In this document: positions 35,183 to 46,882 of the stretch, piece by piece
How positions within the stretch are numbered: position 1 is the first letter of the stretch
Layout: each line of letters begins with the position of its first letter
From: Natronorubrum halophilum
GTDB taxonomy: Archaea > Halobacteriota > Halobacteria > Halobacteriales > Natrialbaceae
Direction: 5' to 3'
Length of the DNA: 64,000 nt
Assembly: GCF_003670115.1 (NCBI RefSeq)
Contig: NZ_QQTY01000002.1
Span: 310,001-374,000, forward strand
Position numbers and translations under genes: made by a program
Notes under the pieces: model-generated
The model's database searches: none
Seen by the model: only the letters and a program-made list of their open reading frames with translations
Told to the model about the DNA's origin: nothing

Positions 35183-37141
35183 ATGAGCCGATCACGCGTC
35201 CTCTGTGTGAGCAGCGATCGGTCGACGCGAGCGTCCGTAACGCGCTCGCTGGCTGACGCCCGGGTCACCGTCGTCATCGCCCAGTGTTCCGCCGAGGCTG
35301 TCGATCGACTCGAGCGGCAGTCGATCGACGCGGTCGTCGTCGACGCACGTACCGTCGCGTCCGTCCCGGAACTCGTCGATACCGTCGAGGCCGAGTCGCC
35401 GGGGGCGCCGACGTTCGTTCACTGGGGCGACGAAGCGAGCGACGATTCCGTCGCCGTGCTCAGCGAAGTCGTCGCCCGCACGGACGAGACGAACTCGGCG
35501 GATCGGTTGGCGGCGACGATAACGAGACGCATCGAAGCCGACTCGAGCGGTACACGAGACGATGGCGAGGTAACCGACTCTGACGTCCCACCCGCCGAGG
35601 TGCACGATGTCGTCGACCTCTCGTCGGGTCCTGGAGCGATCGTCAACGCTGTCAGACGTCGGCTGGTCGATGCGACCTCGCCTATCGTCGTCGAGCGGGT
35701 CCTTCGCGAGGAGTTTACGGCGAGTACGCGGTTCGTGTTTGCGTGGGTCGGGGAGTACGACCGGGGCGAACGGGAGATCATCCCGTGGGTGACCGATCCG
35801 GAGCGCATGGCGTGGCCGATGCGACGAACCTTTGGGATCGGCACCGGGGAGCACCCCCTGCTCGAGCGCGTGCTGCAGACCCGAGAGCTGCGAACGCACC
35901 AGTATGTCATCGACGACCCCGATGCGGTCCCGTTCGGCGATCACGCGTCAGATCGGGGCGTTCGTGCCGTCACCGTCGCCCCGCTCGCATCGAGCGACGA
36001 TCGCTACGGCGTCTTCGTCGTCTACACGCGCAAACCGGTCTCGGACGCCGAACGAACGGCGATCCGAGCGGTCGCCGAGACGGCCTCGCACGTCCTCGAA
36101 ACGATCGCCATCCGGGGCACACTCGAGCAACGCGGACGAGCACTCGAGCGCTACGAACGGCTCGTCGAGACGGCGGGCGACGGAATGTACGTCCTCGACG
36201 AACAGGGCCACTTCATGACGGTTAACGACGCGCTCACCGAAATGACCGGCTACAGCCGCGAAGGACTACTGGGCGAACACGTTTCCATCGTCATCGGTCA
36301 GGACGATATCGAGGCCGGCCGGGAGACGATTCGCTCGCTGTTGCGAAGCGGCGCGAGTACGGACACGCTCGAGTTGTCCCTCGAGACGAAAGCCGGCGAT
36401 CGAATCCCCTGTGAGGCCCAGATCGCAGCCCTCGTTGACGACGGGTCGTTTCTGGCCTCGGTTGCGGTCGTTCGCGACATCACCGAGCGAAAACGAAGCG
36501 AGCGGAAACTCCGCGAACAGAACGAACGGCTGGACGCCTTCGCACAGATCGTCAGCCACGACCTTCGAAACCCGCTGGGTGTCGCGCAGGGCTATCTCGA
36601 ACTGCTCGAGGAGACCGGGTCGATCGAGTACGCCGACAGCGTCCACGCCGGCCTCGATCGCATGGAGACGATCATCGAGGACGTACTGGCCATCGCCCGA
36701 GACGGGGAGTGGGCGGCGGATCCCGAACCCGTGGCCCTCGAGTCGGTCGCCGGCGACGCGTGGGAGCACGTCTCGACGGACGGCGCGACGCTTTCGGTCG
36801 CGGAAACGACGACCATCGAAGCCGATCGATCGAGGCTCCTGCGCTTGCTCGAGAACCTCTTCCGGAACGCAGTCGAACACGGTGGTCCGGACGCCACGCT
36901 TCGAGTCGGCCTGCTCGAATCGGGCGGGTTTTACGTCGAGGACGACGGAACGGGGCTTCCCGAGGAGATGCGCGATCAGTTGTTCGATCCCTCGGTATCA
37001 CTCTCCGCGGAGGGGTTCGGAATCGGTCTCTGGGTCGTCAAAGAAGTCGCTACCGGACACGGATGGACAGTTGCTGCGAGCGAGGGTGAGAGAGGGGGTG
37101 CCCGATTCGAGTTCGGGTTCGATTCGGACGATCGAGCTTAG
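35183..37141 (+). CDS. Sensor histidine kinase (receiver-like, GAF, PAS, HisKA, HATPase)
   Basis: A 652-residue soluble kinase. Residues about 1-75 resemble a degenerate receiver domain (RVLCVSSDRSTRASV ... DAVVVDART). A GAF-like domain spans about 160-315, a PAS domain about 325-440 (TAGDGMYVLDEQGHFMTVND), then HisKA with the acceptor His in QIVSHDLRNPLGVAQG, and HATPase with LLENLFRNAVEHGG and GFGIGLWVVK. There are no membrane helices. The gene converges with the HalX response regulator and overlaps it by 4 bases. They are natural partner candidates although read in opposite directions. Confidence 0.9.
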   Translation: MSRSRVLCVSSDRSTRASVTRSLADARVTVVIAQCSAEAVDRLERQSIDAVVVDARTVASVPELVDTVEAESPGAPTFVHWGDEASDDSVAVLSEVVARTDETNSADRLAATITRRIEADSSGTRDDGEVTDSDVPPAEVHDVVDLSSGPGAIVNAVRRRLVDATSPIVVERVLREEFTASTRFVFAWVGEYDRGEREIIPWVTDPERMAWPMRRTFGIGTGEHPLLERVLQTRELRTHQYVIDDPDAVPFGDHASDRGVRAVTVAPLASSDDRYGVFVVYTRKPVSDAERTAIRAVAETASHVLETIAIRGTLEQRGRALERYERLVETAGDGMYVLDEQGHFMTVNDALTEMTGYSREGLLGEHVSIVIGQDDIEAGRETIRSLLRSGASTDTLELSLETKAGDRIPCEAQIAALVDDGSFLASVAVVRDITERKRSERKLREQNERLDAFAQIVSHDLRNPLGVAQGYLELLEETGSIEYADSVHAGLDRMETIIEDVLAIARDGEWAADPEPVALESVAGDAWEHVSTDGATLSVAETTTIEADRSRLLRLLENLFRNAVEHGGPDATLRVGLLESGGFYVEDDGTGLPEEMRDQLFDPSVSLSAEGFGIGLWVVKEVATGHGWTVAASEGERGGARFEFGFDSDDRA

Positions 37142-37710
37142 TTCTCGGGTTGCAGGTCCTGGAACGCGCCAACGAAGTCGTCGTGAGAACGCATCTCGGA
37201 GACCGTCTCGTCGACGCGCTCTTCGAGTTCCACGGCGCGTTCACAGAGGTCCTGATACTCGTCGTTGTCCGCGAGTTCGCGGTCCGCCTTTTCGGATTCG
37301 AGCAGTGCTTTCTTCGAGACGAGCGCGTAGTACTCCTGAATATCCGACTCGTAATCGGATCGGCTGGCGACGTTCTCGACGATCTCGACCAGTTCGTCCT
37401 TCGAAACCGGCTTGACGAGGTAATCGTCGAAGCCCATCTCGATGATGTCGAAATCGGGATCGACCGCCGTTACCATCACGACTCGCGAGTCGTATCCGGC
37501 GTCCCTGATCTTCGCGAGGACCTCGTCACCGGAGAGTCCCGGCATCCGACGATCTAGTAGGACGACTTCGACGGAACTGGCCATTTTTTCGAGGGCCTCT
37601 TCGCCGTCGTAGGCCGTCTCCACGGCCCAATCGGTATCGAGCCATGCGGCAAACAGGTCTGCGAGACGAGCCTCGTCATCCACGACGAGAATTTCAGTCT
37701 CGTCACTCAT
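37138..37710 (-). CDS. Response regulator with HalX domain
   Basis: A 190-residue protein. The receiver domain has the acidic pair VVDDEARL, the phospho-acceptor Asp in VVLLDRRMPGLSG, Thr in VTAVDPD and the Lys in DYLVKPVSKDEL. The C-terminal ~65 residues are the HalX helical domain (EYYALVSKKALLESEK ... LCERAVELEERVDETVSEM), found almost only in haloarchaea. There is no DNA-binding domain, so it acts by protein contact. It overlaps the kinase gene tail-to-tail by 4 bases. Confidence 0.92.
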   Translation of the reverse strand: MSDETEILVVDDEARLADLFAAWLDTDWAVETAYDGEEALEKMASSVEVVLLDRRMPGLSGDEVLAKIRDAGYDSRVVMVTAVDPDFDIIEMGFDDYLVKPVSKDELVEIVENVASRSDYESDIQEYYALVSKKALLESEKADRELADNDEYQDLCERAVELEERVDETVSEMRSHDDFVGAFQDLQPEN

Positions 37711-38145
37711 TGGTTGCCCCCTCTGTTCTGTTCATCGATTGGAGCCACGGGATACCAATGGTACCTCTGGGTGATAAATCTCGCGACCAGATATCAGTAT
37801 CCATAACAGTATTCTTCTGAATTTTTCGGAATACGGTAGGATATATATGATACATGACCGCGATACGCGGTTCGAATTGGATATCTGCCATTATTGTCCT
37901 CTCATTCGCGGAATAACTAACACTTACGTTTAGTAATTCGTTCTATATATAACGCCCCCTGCGAGCGTGAACGGGGGCGGTGAGCGATCTCCTGCCTTCG
38001 AAGCGGGATCTGGTACTCGACAGGCGTCTTCGCGCGGTCCGTTTTCTACGTAGGGCGAGCGCACTGGCGGCGTTCGAAGTACGTTATCTCTTCGAACTTC
38101 GCTCCCTTCGGAACGACTCGCGCTGCGGGCCGTTCGACGCTCGCC
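37711..38145. other. AT-rich intergenic region, 435 bp
   Basis: Upstream of the response-regulator start and downstream of the fatty-acid fusion gene. It contains a perfect small hairpin ACCGCGATACGCGGT near 37858, AT-rich stretches with TATA-like tracts (around 37835-37855 and 37943-37951) and the hairpin at 37953-37979. A minus-strand GATTTATCA tract near 37770-37779 could serve the response regulator. No credible gene; an Arg-rich open frame from 37980 is not haloarchaeal in composition. Confidence 0.5.
37953..37979 (-). terminator. GC-rich hairpin next to an AT tract, possible terminator of the fusion gene
   Basis: CGCCCCC (37953-37959) and GGGGGCG (37973-37979) are exact 7-bp arms with a 13-base loop. 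Read on the minus strand, after the fusion gene, the hairpin is followed by TTATATATAG. It could equally be a site next to a plus-strand TATA box (CTATATATAA, 37943-37952). Confidence 0.35.
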
Positions 38146-40122
38146 TTACTCCCCCTGGAAGTTCGGCTCGCCGTCTCCCATGAAGGCCGTTATCCCCTCC
38201 ATGAGGTCGTCGGTCGCCATCAGGTGACCGAACGCGGAGGCCTCGTACTCGAGGCCGGCCTCGGTATCGTCGCGGCCGGCGAGCATCGCGCGCTTGGTGA
38301 ACTTCTGGGCGATCGGCGGGCCGCCCGCGAGGTCGGCTGCCAGCTCGAGCGCGCTCGCTTCGAGATCGCTGTTGTCGACGAGTTCGTTGACGAAGCCGTA
38401 CGATTCCATCACGTCGGCCTCGTAGCGCTCGGCGGTGAAGATGATCTCTTTCGCGCGCCCTTCACCGACGATGTGTTTGAGTCGCTGGGTGCCGCCCCAG
38501 CCGGGAAGCAGCCCCAGGTTGAGTTCGGGCTGTCCGAACTCGGAGCGCTCGCTGGCAACTCGCAAGTCGGCACAGGTCGCGAGTTCCATCCCGCCGCCCA
38601 GACAGAAGCCGTCGACGCCCGCGACGACGGGCATGTCGCAGGCCTCGAGCTTTCCGAACGTGGACTGGCCCTGCCTCGAGAGCTCCTGCGCCTGAATCGG
38701 GTCGGCACCGCCTGCGGCCATGCTCTGGACGTCGGCGCCCGCGGAGAACGCCTTCTCGCCCTCGCCGGTGATGAGGATCGAGCGAACCTCGTCGTCGTCC
38801 TCGAGCAGGTCGATCGCCGCCGACAGCTCCTCGAGCAGTTCGCCGCTGATGGTGTTCATTCGGTGGGGTCGGTCGAGGACGATGTGGCCGACCATGTCGC
38901 CGGGGTACTCGACGCGGATCGCGTCGAACTCGGCTCCAGCCTCGTCGGCTTCCGTCGCGTCGTAGAATCCGCCCTCCGAAACGCGTTCCTCGAGGTATTC
39001 AGCGGGTTCGTAGCGCTCGTGACCCGTCTCTTCGTAGGCCGCCTCGAGCGCCTCGAGTGCGTTTTCGATGCCGAAGTCGTCGACCATCTTGACGGGGCCG
39101 TCGGGGAAGCCGGCGCCGAGTTTGGTCGCCTCGTCGATCGATTTCGGCGGTGCGACGTCGTTGCCGATCAGCTTCGCGACTTCGTTGGCCATCGAAGCGG
39201 TCAGGCGCGCTTTGACGAGTTCGGACTGCTCGTCGGTCGGGATTTCGGCACCCGGACCGTCCTCGTAGTCGTAGAAGCCCTTCCCGGTCTTTTTCCCGAG
39301 TTCCTCGTTTTCGACCTTTCGCTGGAGCAGCGGACACGGCTCGTAGGCCTCGCCCAGCACCTCGTGCATGTACTCGAGGACGTGGTAGCTGATGTCGTTG
39401 CCGACCTGGTCGCCGAGTTCGAAACTGCCCATCGGGAGCCCCATGTCGTACTTCGTCGTCGAGTCGACCTCGGCGATGGTCGCCTCGTCGTTCTCGACGA
39501 GCCAGCAGGCTTCGTTCATCAGGGGGACGAGCACGCGGTTCACGATGAAGCCGGGCGAGTCCTTGCGGACGCGCACGGGCGACTTGCCGATGTCCTCGGC
39601 CAGTTCCTCGATCACGTCGAGCGTCTCCGCGTCGGTCTCGGCGCCCGAGATCACTTCGACGAGTTGCATCCGAACCGGCGGGTTGAAAAAGTGCATTCCG
39701 CAGAACTGCCCCGGCCGGTCGGTGAACTCCGCGAGGTCCGTGATCGAGAGACTCGAGGTGTTCGTCGCGAAAATCGCGCGGTCGGGGGCGACCGCCTCGA
39801 GTTCGGTGTAGACGTCCTCTTTGATCTCCATCTGCTCCGGGACGGCCTCGATGACGACGTCGGCATCGCCGCAGGCCTCCTCCATGTCGACGAGCGGGGT
39901 GATGCGCTCGAGGGCGGCCTCGGCTTCGTCCTCCGTAAGCTGGTCGTTTTCGGCGAGTTTGTCGAGCGACCACTCGATCTGCTCGTAGCCGTTCTGGACG
40001 AACTCGTCATTGATGTCGCGCATGTGTACGTCGTAGCCAGCCATCGCGACGACCTCCGCGATGCCGTGACCCATATTCCCTGCGCCGAGAACTGCGACGG
40101 TGTTGATATCTTCCAGCTCCAT
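38146..40122 (-). CDS. 3-hydroxyacyl-CoA dehydrogenase / enoyl-CoA hydratase fusion protein
   Basis: A 658-residue bifunctional beta-oxidation enzyme in which the dehydrogenase comes first, the reverse of bacterial FadB. The N-terminus has the NAD fold VAVLGAGNMGHGIAEVV. The 3HCDH signature FFNPPVRMQLVEVI and the C-terminal 3HCDH domains reach to about residue 385. The hydratase domain (about 405-655) shows RPHRMNTI, SAGADVQSM and ATCADLRVASERSEFGQPELNLGLLPGWGGTQRL, which includes the catalytic Glu region. ATG 40122 is chosen at the family start. It is divergent from an acyl-CoA dehydrogenase gene with a 114-bp spacer, so both may be co-regulated. Confidence 0.94.
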   Translation of the reverse strand: MELEDINTVAVLGAGNMGHGIAEVVAMAGYDVHMRDINDEFVQNGYEQIEWSLDKLAENDQLTEDEAEAALERITPLVDMEEACGDADVVIEAVPEQMEIKEDVYTELEAVAPDRAIFATNTSSLSITDLAEFTDRPGQFCGMHFFNPPVRMQLVEVISGAETDAETLDVIEELAEDIGKSPVRVRKDSPGFIVNRVLVPLMNEACWLVENDEATIAEVDSTTKYDMGLPMGSFELGDQVGNDISYHVLEYMHEVLGEAYEPCPLLQRKVENEELGKKTGKGFYDYEDGPGAEIPTDEQSELVKARLTASMANEVAKLIGNDVAPPKSIDEATKLGAGFPDGPVKMVDDFGIENALEALEAAYEETGHERYEPAEYLEERVSEGGFYDATEADEAGAEFDAIRVEYPGDMVGHIVLDRPHRMNTISGELLEELSAAIDLLEDDDEVRSILITGEGEKAFSAGADVQSMAAGGADPIQAQELSRQGQSTFGKLEACDMPVVAGVDGFCLGGGMELATCADLRVASERSEFGQPELNLGLLPGWGGTQRLKHIVGEGRAKEIIFTAERYEADVMESYGFVNELVDNSDLEASALELAADLAGGPPIAQKFTKRAMLAGRDDTEAGLEYEASAFGHLMATDDLMEGITAFMGDGEPNFQGE

Positions 40123-40207
40123 GAATACACTTGCAATCGGCACGTGTTTCAACGTTTCCCTCTTTTCGGAGAAAACTCTATTTCCGTTTACTGTCGGTTA
40201 CAAAGCT

Positions 40208-40215
40208 CTTTATCG
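40208..40215 (+). promoter_or_regulatory. TATA-like box of the second acyl-CoA dehydrogenase gene
   Basis: CTTTATCG is centred about 25 nt before the ATG at 40237, within the 114-bp divergent spacer. Confidence 0.5.
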
Positions 40216-40236
40216 CTGGGATGGAAACACGTTGTC

Positions 40237-41388
40237 ATGGAATTCGGTCTCTCCGAGGAGCAAGCGCAGATCCGCGAAGAAGTCAAGCGGTTCGCCGAGA
40301 ACGAAATCGTGCCCGTCGCGGAAGAGTACGATCAGGAAGAGACGTTCCCCCACGAAGTCGTCGACGAGGCCGTCGAGATGGGGCTCGTCGGATCCTCGAT
40401 TCCGATCGAGTACGGCGGTGCCGGCTACTCGACGCTCGAGACAGTGCTCATCGCCGAGGAACTGTTCTCCTACGATCCGGGTATCGCGCTCTCTATTCTC
40501 GCCTGTTCGTTCGGAACCGAGGCCATCATGGAGTTCGGAACCGAAGACCAGAAGGAGCGCTTCTTAGAGCCCGTCGCGATGGGCGAGAAGATTTCGGGTG
40601 CCGCCATCTCGGAGCCCGACACCGGTTCCGACGTCTCGTCGGTCTCGACGCGCGCCGAGAAGGACGGCGACGAGTGGGTCGTCAACGGCAACAAGATGTG
40701 GATCACCAACGGGACGGTCGGCGACTTCTTCGTCGTCCTCTGTAAGACCAACCCCGACGCCGAGGGCCGCTACAACGGCTTCAGCCAGATCGTCGTCGAG
40801 TCCGACCGCGACGGCTTCAGCTCGGACAAGATCACCGGTAAACTCGGCATTCGAGCGTCGGACACCGCCGAACTCGTCTTCGACGACGTTCGCGTCCCCG
40901 AGGAGAACCTCATCGGGACCCGCGACGCCGCGTTCATGCAGCAGATGCAGTTCTTCGACGCCACCCGAACCGGCGTCGCCGCACAGGGTGTCGGGATCGC
41001 CAAGGGGGCGCTTCGGGCCGCCCTCGAGTACGCTCAGGACCGCGAGCAGTTCGGCAAGCCGATCAGCGAGTTCCAGGCCATCCAGCACAAACTCGCCGAC
41101 ATAGCCACCGAGACCGAGGCCGCCCGCAACCTGACCTACAAGGCCGCCTGGAACGTCGACCAGGGCAACGACATCACGAAACTCGCCTCGATGGCCAAGG
41201 AGTACGCCTCCCGGGTCGCCGTCGACGCCGCCAACGAAGCCGTCCAGATCCACGGCGGTGCCGGCTACGTCAACGACTTCCCCGTCGAGCGCTTCTACCG
41301 CGACTCGAAGATCACCCAGATCTACGAGGGCACGACGGAGATTCAGAAGAACGTCATCGCTCGAGAGTTGCTGGGCAAAGGATTCTAA
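40237..41388 (+). CDS. Acyl-CoA dehydrogenase (short/medium-chain type)
   Basis: A 383-residue acyl-CoA dehydrogenase closer to the short-chain/butyryl-CoA type. The signatures GAAISEPDTGSDVSSV and WITNG are clear, and the catalytic region is QIYEGTTEIQKNVIARELLGKGF at the C-terminus with Glu in YEGTTEIQ. The true start is ATG 40237; the frame upstream is open for more than 2 kb only because it lies antisense to the fusion gene. With the divergent dehydrogenase/hydratase fusion it supplies three of the four beta-oxidation steps. The thiolase at 14.3 kb could supply the fourth. Confidence 0.95.
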   Translation: MEFGLSEEQAQIREEVKRFAENEIVPVAEEYDQEETFPHEVVDEAVEMGLVGSSIPIEYGGAGYSTLETVLIAEELFSYDPGIALSILACSFGTEAIMEFGTEDQKERFLEPVAMGEKISGAAISEPDTGSDVSSVSTRAEKDGDEWVVNGNKMWITNGTVGDFFVVLCKTNPDAEGRYNGFSQIVVESDRDGFSSDKITGKLGIRASDTAELVFDDVRVPEENLIGTRDAAFMQQMQFFDATRTGVAAQGVGIAKGALRAALEYAQDREQFGKPISEFQAIQHKLADIATETEAARNLTYKAAWNVDQGNDITKLASMAKEYASRVAVDAANEAVQIHGGAGYVNDFPVERFYRDSKITQIYEGTTEIQKNVIARELLGKGF

Positions 41389-41629
41389 GCGCGACCGTCG
41401 TCCTGCGGGCCGGCGTAACCGGTCCTCGAGAACGCCCCACAAAACGCTCCTCCATCCGTTCGTCGCTCCGCCAGCTCTTCGCTCGTCCGGTCGGAGTGCG
41501 CTCTCGGCCGTTGTTCCCGACCCGTTCGTCCGTTGTCCTCACCCGATCACGATCACCTGCGACAGCGCGACGAGCGTCCTCCTCGACAAAGGCGACTGAT
41601 CGACGCGAACGAACGATTTCGGTTTCCCC

Positions 41630-42127
41630 TCACGAGTCGCTGTCGGAGTCGCCATCATCGCTGTCTGAATCGGTGTCCGTGTCCCCGCCATCGCTATCGG
41701 AGTCGGTATCACCGTCGTCGCTATCGGAGTCGGAATCCGTGTCCGTGCCATCACTATCGGAGTCCGTGTCGGTATCTCCGTTACTGCCATCACCGACCGT
41801 ACGCACCCTCGAGCGAGCGCGGGCGCTCGACCGGCCGGTATTCGCCGCCGGCGTCGCGGGCTCGTCGTGATAACTGGGCACCGCGCTCGCGTCGTCCTCG
41901 AGTTCGTCGTTCGGTTCCGATTCGTCCGAGAGGACGTACAACACGACGGGCGGGAAGAGATACGACACGATCGCGAGGATGGCAAAGAGCGGGTCGACGA
42001 ACACGAGAATGCCGAAGATTGTCAGGGCTGCCGCTGCGGCCGTGTGAACCGCGGTGTTCGTGTAGTTCCGGTAAAACGACCACAATCCCCGGAACCACGG
42101 CGTCACTGTGTGGTGGACCAGCACCAT
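41630..42127 (-). CDS. Two-helix membrane protein with Ser/Thr-Asp repeat tail
   Basis: A 165-residue protein if ATG 42127 is used (in-frame starts up to 42190 are possible). Two membrane helices (about residues 27-46 and 48-68) form a hairpin after a VHHTVTPWFRGLWSFYRNY segment. The last ~50 residues are an uninterrupted run of (S/T)-D and D-G units with acidic charge only. The tail would be extended and disordered, resembling the SD-repeat stalks of bacterial surface proteins but much shorter. The function is unknown. The N-terminal part resembles small haloarchaeal membrane proteins. Confidence 0.65.
   Translation of the reverse strand: MVLVHHTVTPWFRGLWSFYRNYTNTAVHTAAAAALTIFGILVFVDPLFAILAIVSYLFPPVVLYVLSDESEPNDELEDDASAVPSYHDEPATPAANTGRSSARARSRVRTVGDGSNGDTDTDSDSDGTDTDSDSDSDDGDTDSDSDGGDTDTDSDSDDGDSDSDS
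41633..41785 (-). repeat. Tandem low-complexity repeat encoding Ser/Thr-Asp
   Basis: Short units of the type GACTCCGATAGC recur in tandem with variation. They are in frame and encode the SD/TD tail. Such DNA is prone to slippage, so copy number may vary between strains. Confidence 0.75.
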
Positions 42128-42189
42128 CACTTGCACGTACGGTCCCCATCGAGAAACCCCTTTGGCGCGTGAGCCCCTCTCTAGGAACA

Positions 42190-42939
42190 ATGAGAGAATT
42201 CGTCTTCGCCATGGAGTACGAACCGGGAACCAATCCGGTCGCCGACGTCCTCGCGGAGTACCCCGACGCCTCGATCCGCTCGCTGTCGTGTCACGTCACC
42301 GCGGACAGCCTGTGGCGGGTCGACCACGCCGAGGGCTCGTCGGAGGCCCTCGAGGCGCTCGAGGACGCCTACAAGAACGCGGACTTCTTCGCGGACTGTC
42401 TCGTGAAAGACGACTGTGGCGCCGATTGCGAGGTCCAGGTTCTCGATCGGTCGAACGACACGCTAGTCGTCTACACCTACTGGGACCGAACGGACGTCTG
42501 CACGTCGGTTCCCCACGTCGCGCTCGAGTACCTCGGGGAGGGGCTCCTGTTCGAGACGTACCGCGAGGGCCGGCGCTATCGCTGGCGGATCGTCCTCGGG
42601 AGCGACGCGCCGATTCACGATTTCTTCGACGCGCTGGGCGGGGAGGTCGGCGAGTGTACGGGCATGGAGATGCTGCGGCTGACGGAACTTGATCCCGAAC
42701 GCAATGGTATCGACCCCGGCAGCGATGAGCCCCTTCCGAGCGAACAGCGGGAGGCGCTGCGGGCGGCCGTCGAACACGGCTACTACGAGACGCCGCGCCA
42801 GATCGAACTCTCCGAACTCGCCGAGGCGCTGGGCGTCCCGCGGTCGACCCTTTCCTACCGGCTTCGACGCGCCGAGGCGAGCCTCGCGACGGCGTTCGCG
42901 GACGAGGAATCCGTCGAGCAGTTGGCAGCCGAGCGCTGA
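42190..42939 (+). CDS. HTH_10 (bacterio-opsin activator-type) regulator, likely metal-responsive
   Basis: A 249-residue haloarchaeal regulator. The C-terminal ~55 residues form the HTH_10 domain, ELAEALGVPRSTLSYRLRRAE. The N-terminal ~170 residues contain an unusual number of Cys and His: SLSCHVTADSLWRVDH, FFADCLVKDDCGADCEV, DVCTSVPH and GECTGM. This suggests a metal-binding sensor. The gene lies 88 bp upstream of a heavy-metal P-type ATPase in the same direction, which supports metal-dependent control of that pump. The specific metal is unknown; Zn/Cd or Cu are the candidates. Confidence 0.85.
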   Translation: MREFVFAMEYEPGTNPVADVLAEYPDASIRSLSCHVTADSLWRVDHAEGSSEALEALEDAYKNADFFADCLVKDDCGADCEVQVLDRSNDTLVVYTYWDRTDVCTSVPHVALEYLGEGLLFETYREGRRYRWRIVLGSDAPIHDFFDALGGEVGECTGMEMLRLTELDPERNGIDPGSDEPLPSEQREALRAAVEHGYYETPRQIELSELAEALGVPRSTLSYRLRRAEASLATAFADEESVEQLAAER

Positions 42940-43027
42940 TCGACGAGGGTCGAATCGGACCGCGACAGTGAGCGAGTTGGCGCACGCCAAATAACCCGTA
43001 TAGGATTCCGGCTATTATGTGAGGATA

Positions 43028-45622
<2,595 letters not shown>

Positions 45623-45793
45623 CCGCTCGAGGTCGAACTGCGGCGATTTTGGATCGGTTCACGGGCTATCGAGGCAGACGGCGGCGGAACGCTCGGACCG
45701 GGATGCTATCGAGAAGCGGTCGGCGACCGTTCGACTCCCGCCGAGAGGCGGAATCGCTGCGCGAGCCGAATACGATCACGACGCGGGGGTCGC

Positions 45794-46168
45794 CTACGAG
45801 AGGTGAGCGGTGACATCCGTCGATGAGATCATCCCGACGTAGTCGTCTTCGACGACCGGGAGGTGCTTGATGCCGTACGTCGTCATCATCGCGGCGACCT
45901 CCTCCATGTACAGGTCCGGTGCCGCAGTTTCGACGTCGGTCGTCATCACGTCGGAGACCAGCAACTCCGTGACGTCCTTCCCGTCGGCGACGGCGTCGAG
46001 AACGTCCGTACTGCTGATGATCGACCGCGATGCGGTCGGAACGACTAACGCGTTGATATCGTGTTTCCGCATCTGCTGTGTGGCTTCCATTACCGTCGCG
46101 TCCTTCGAAATCGTTTCCAGCGGCGTTGACATGACGTCTTCGACGGTCTGTCTGTCCTCGGAACTCAT
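45794..46168 (-). CDS. CBS-domain pair protein
   Basis: A 124-residue protein made of two CBS motifs: VEDVMSTPLETISKDATVMEA and VSDVMTTDVETAAPDLYMEE, each ending in a strand-helix (SIISSTDVLDAVA; GMISSTDVTAHL). Such stand-alone CBS pairs bind adenosine nucleotides or SAM and regulate other proteins. ATG 46168 is chosen as the family start; upstream codons are basic. The two halves are of normal length. The target is unknown. Confidence 0.88.
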   Translation of the reverse strand: MSSEDRQTVEDVMSTPLETISKDATVMEATQQMRKHDINALVVPTASRSIISSTDVLDAVADGKDVTELLVSDVMTTDVETAAPDLYMEEVAAMMTTYGIKHLPVVEDDYVGMISSTDVTAHLS

Positions 46169-46231
46169 ACCGGAAAAACGGAGGCGGAGGTTATGGTAGT
46201 TTCCCAACTCGCCGCTCGTTCCGGAGCGCGA

Positions 46232-46759
46232 TTACGTTTTGAAAATCCGACGGATCGCGGCGATCCCCGGTCGACCGTCGGTCCACCACAGCGCGAGTCC
46301 GGCGGCGAGAACGACCGCCTCGAGCCACAGCGTCGTGATCTCGAGTCCCCCGACGTTACCGAGCGGTTTGACGCCCGTGTACGCGGGCATGTCCGTAATC
46401 GGCCAGAGGAGAAATCGGAGTTCGTCGAACTCGCCCGAGAGCACGTGCCACGGGACGTCCGTCGCGATGTGGGAGAGGGAGCCGATGGCGAAGGCGATAC
46501 CGAGGGAGCGACGGTCGTATCGGGTTGCGACGCACCAGACGAGGAGCACCAGGGGGATGGTAACCAGCAGCGAGTGGGCGATGGTACGACCGACCGACGC
46601 GATTCCGGCCGCGTAGAGCGGCTTATCGATGAAATCAGCGAGCCCCGCCGCGAAAACGGCGACGAGCGCGGGACCGTCGGCCGGTCGCCGACCCCGTCGC
46701 CACCGCGTGTACCCCGCATAACAGAGGTAGCCGACGGCGAGGTGGACGATCGGTTGCAT
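46232..46759 (-). CDS. Membrane protein of the DUF457/YdjM (metal-dependent hydrolase-like) family
   Basis: A 175-residue protein with about four membrane helices. The conserved polar residues are MQPIVHLAVGYL, GLADFIDKPLY, RTIAHSLLVTIPL and SLSHIATDVPWHVLSGEF, a His/Asp pattern typical of this putative membrane hydrolase family. ATG 46759 is chosen because the upstream extension is basic and lacks the family pattern. The biochemical role is unknown. Confidence 0.78.
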   Translation of the reverse strand: MQPIVHLAVGYLCYAGYTRWRRGRRPADGPALVAVFAAGLADFIDKPLYAAGIASVGRTIAHSLLVTIPLVLLVWCVATRYDRRSLGIAFAIGSLSHIATDVPWHVLSGEFDELRFLLWPITDMPAYTGVKPLGNVGGLEITTLWLEAVVLAAGLALWWTDGRPGIAAIRRIFKT

Positions 46760-46852
46760 CCGTGCTGGTGATCGCTGCCGTAGCGTGTTAACTTCCGTGA
46801 TTATCACGCGCGGTCGGCTCGTGATAGCGAAGCGTACGGTTTGGAGCGAGAG

Positions 46853-46860
46853 CTATATCC
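46853..46860 (+). promoter_or_regulatory. TATA box of the flavoprotein gene
   Basis: CTATATCC is centred about 26 nt before ATG 46883. This supports that start and a leaderless transcript. Confidence 0.6.
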
Positions 46861-46882
46861 GGTCGGCCCATACATTAAATTG

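Noticed and set aside
37980-38183. Short plus-strand frame after a TATA-like box and hairpin
   Set aside because: The spacing from CTATATATAA is suggestive, but the product is Arg-rich (unlike the acidic proteome), has no domain and runs into the end of the fusion gene.
38224-41388. A 1054-residue plus-strand open frame
   Set aside because: Its first two thirds are the mirror of the hydroxyacyl-CoA dehydrogenase/hydratase fusion gene; only the part from 40237 matches a protein family (acyl-CoA dehydrogenase).
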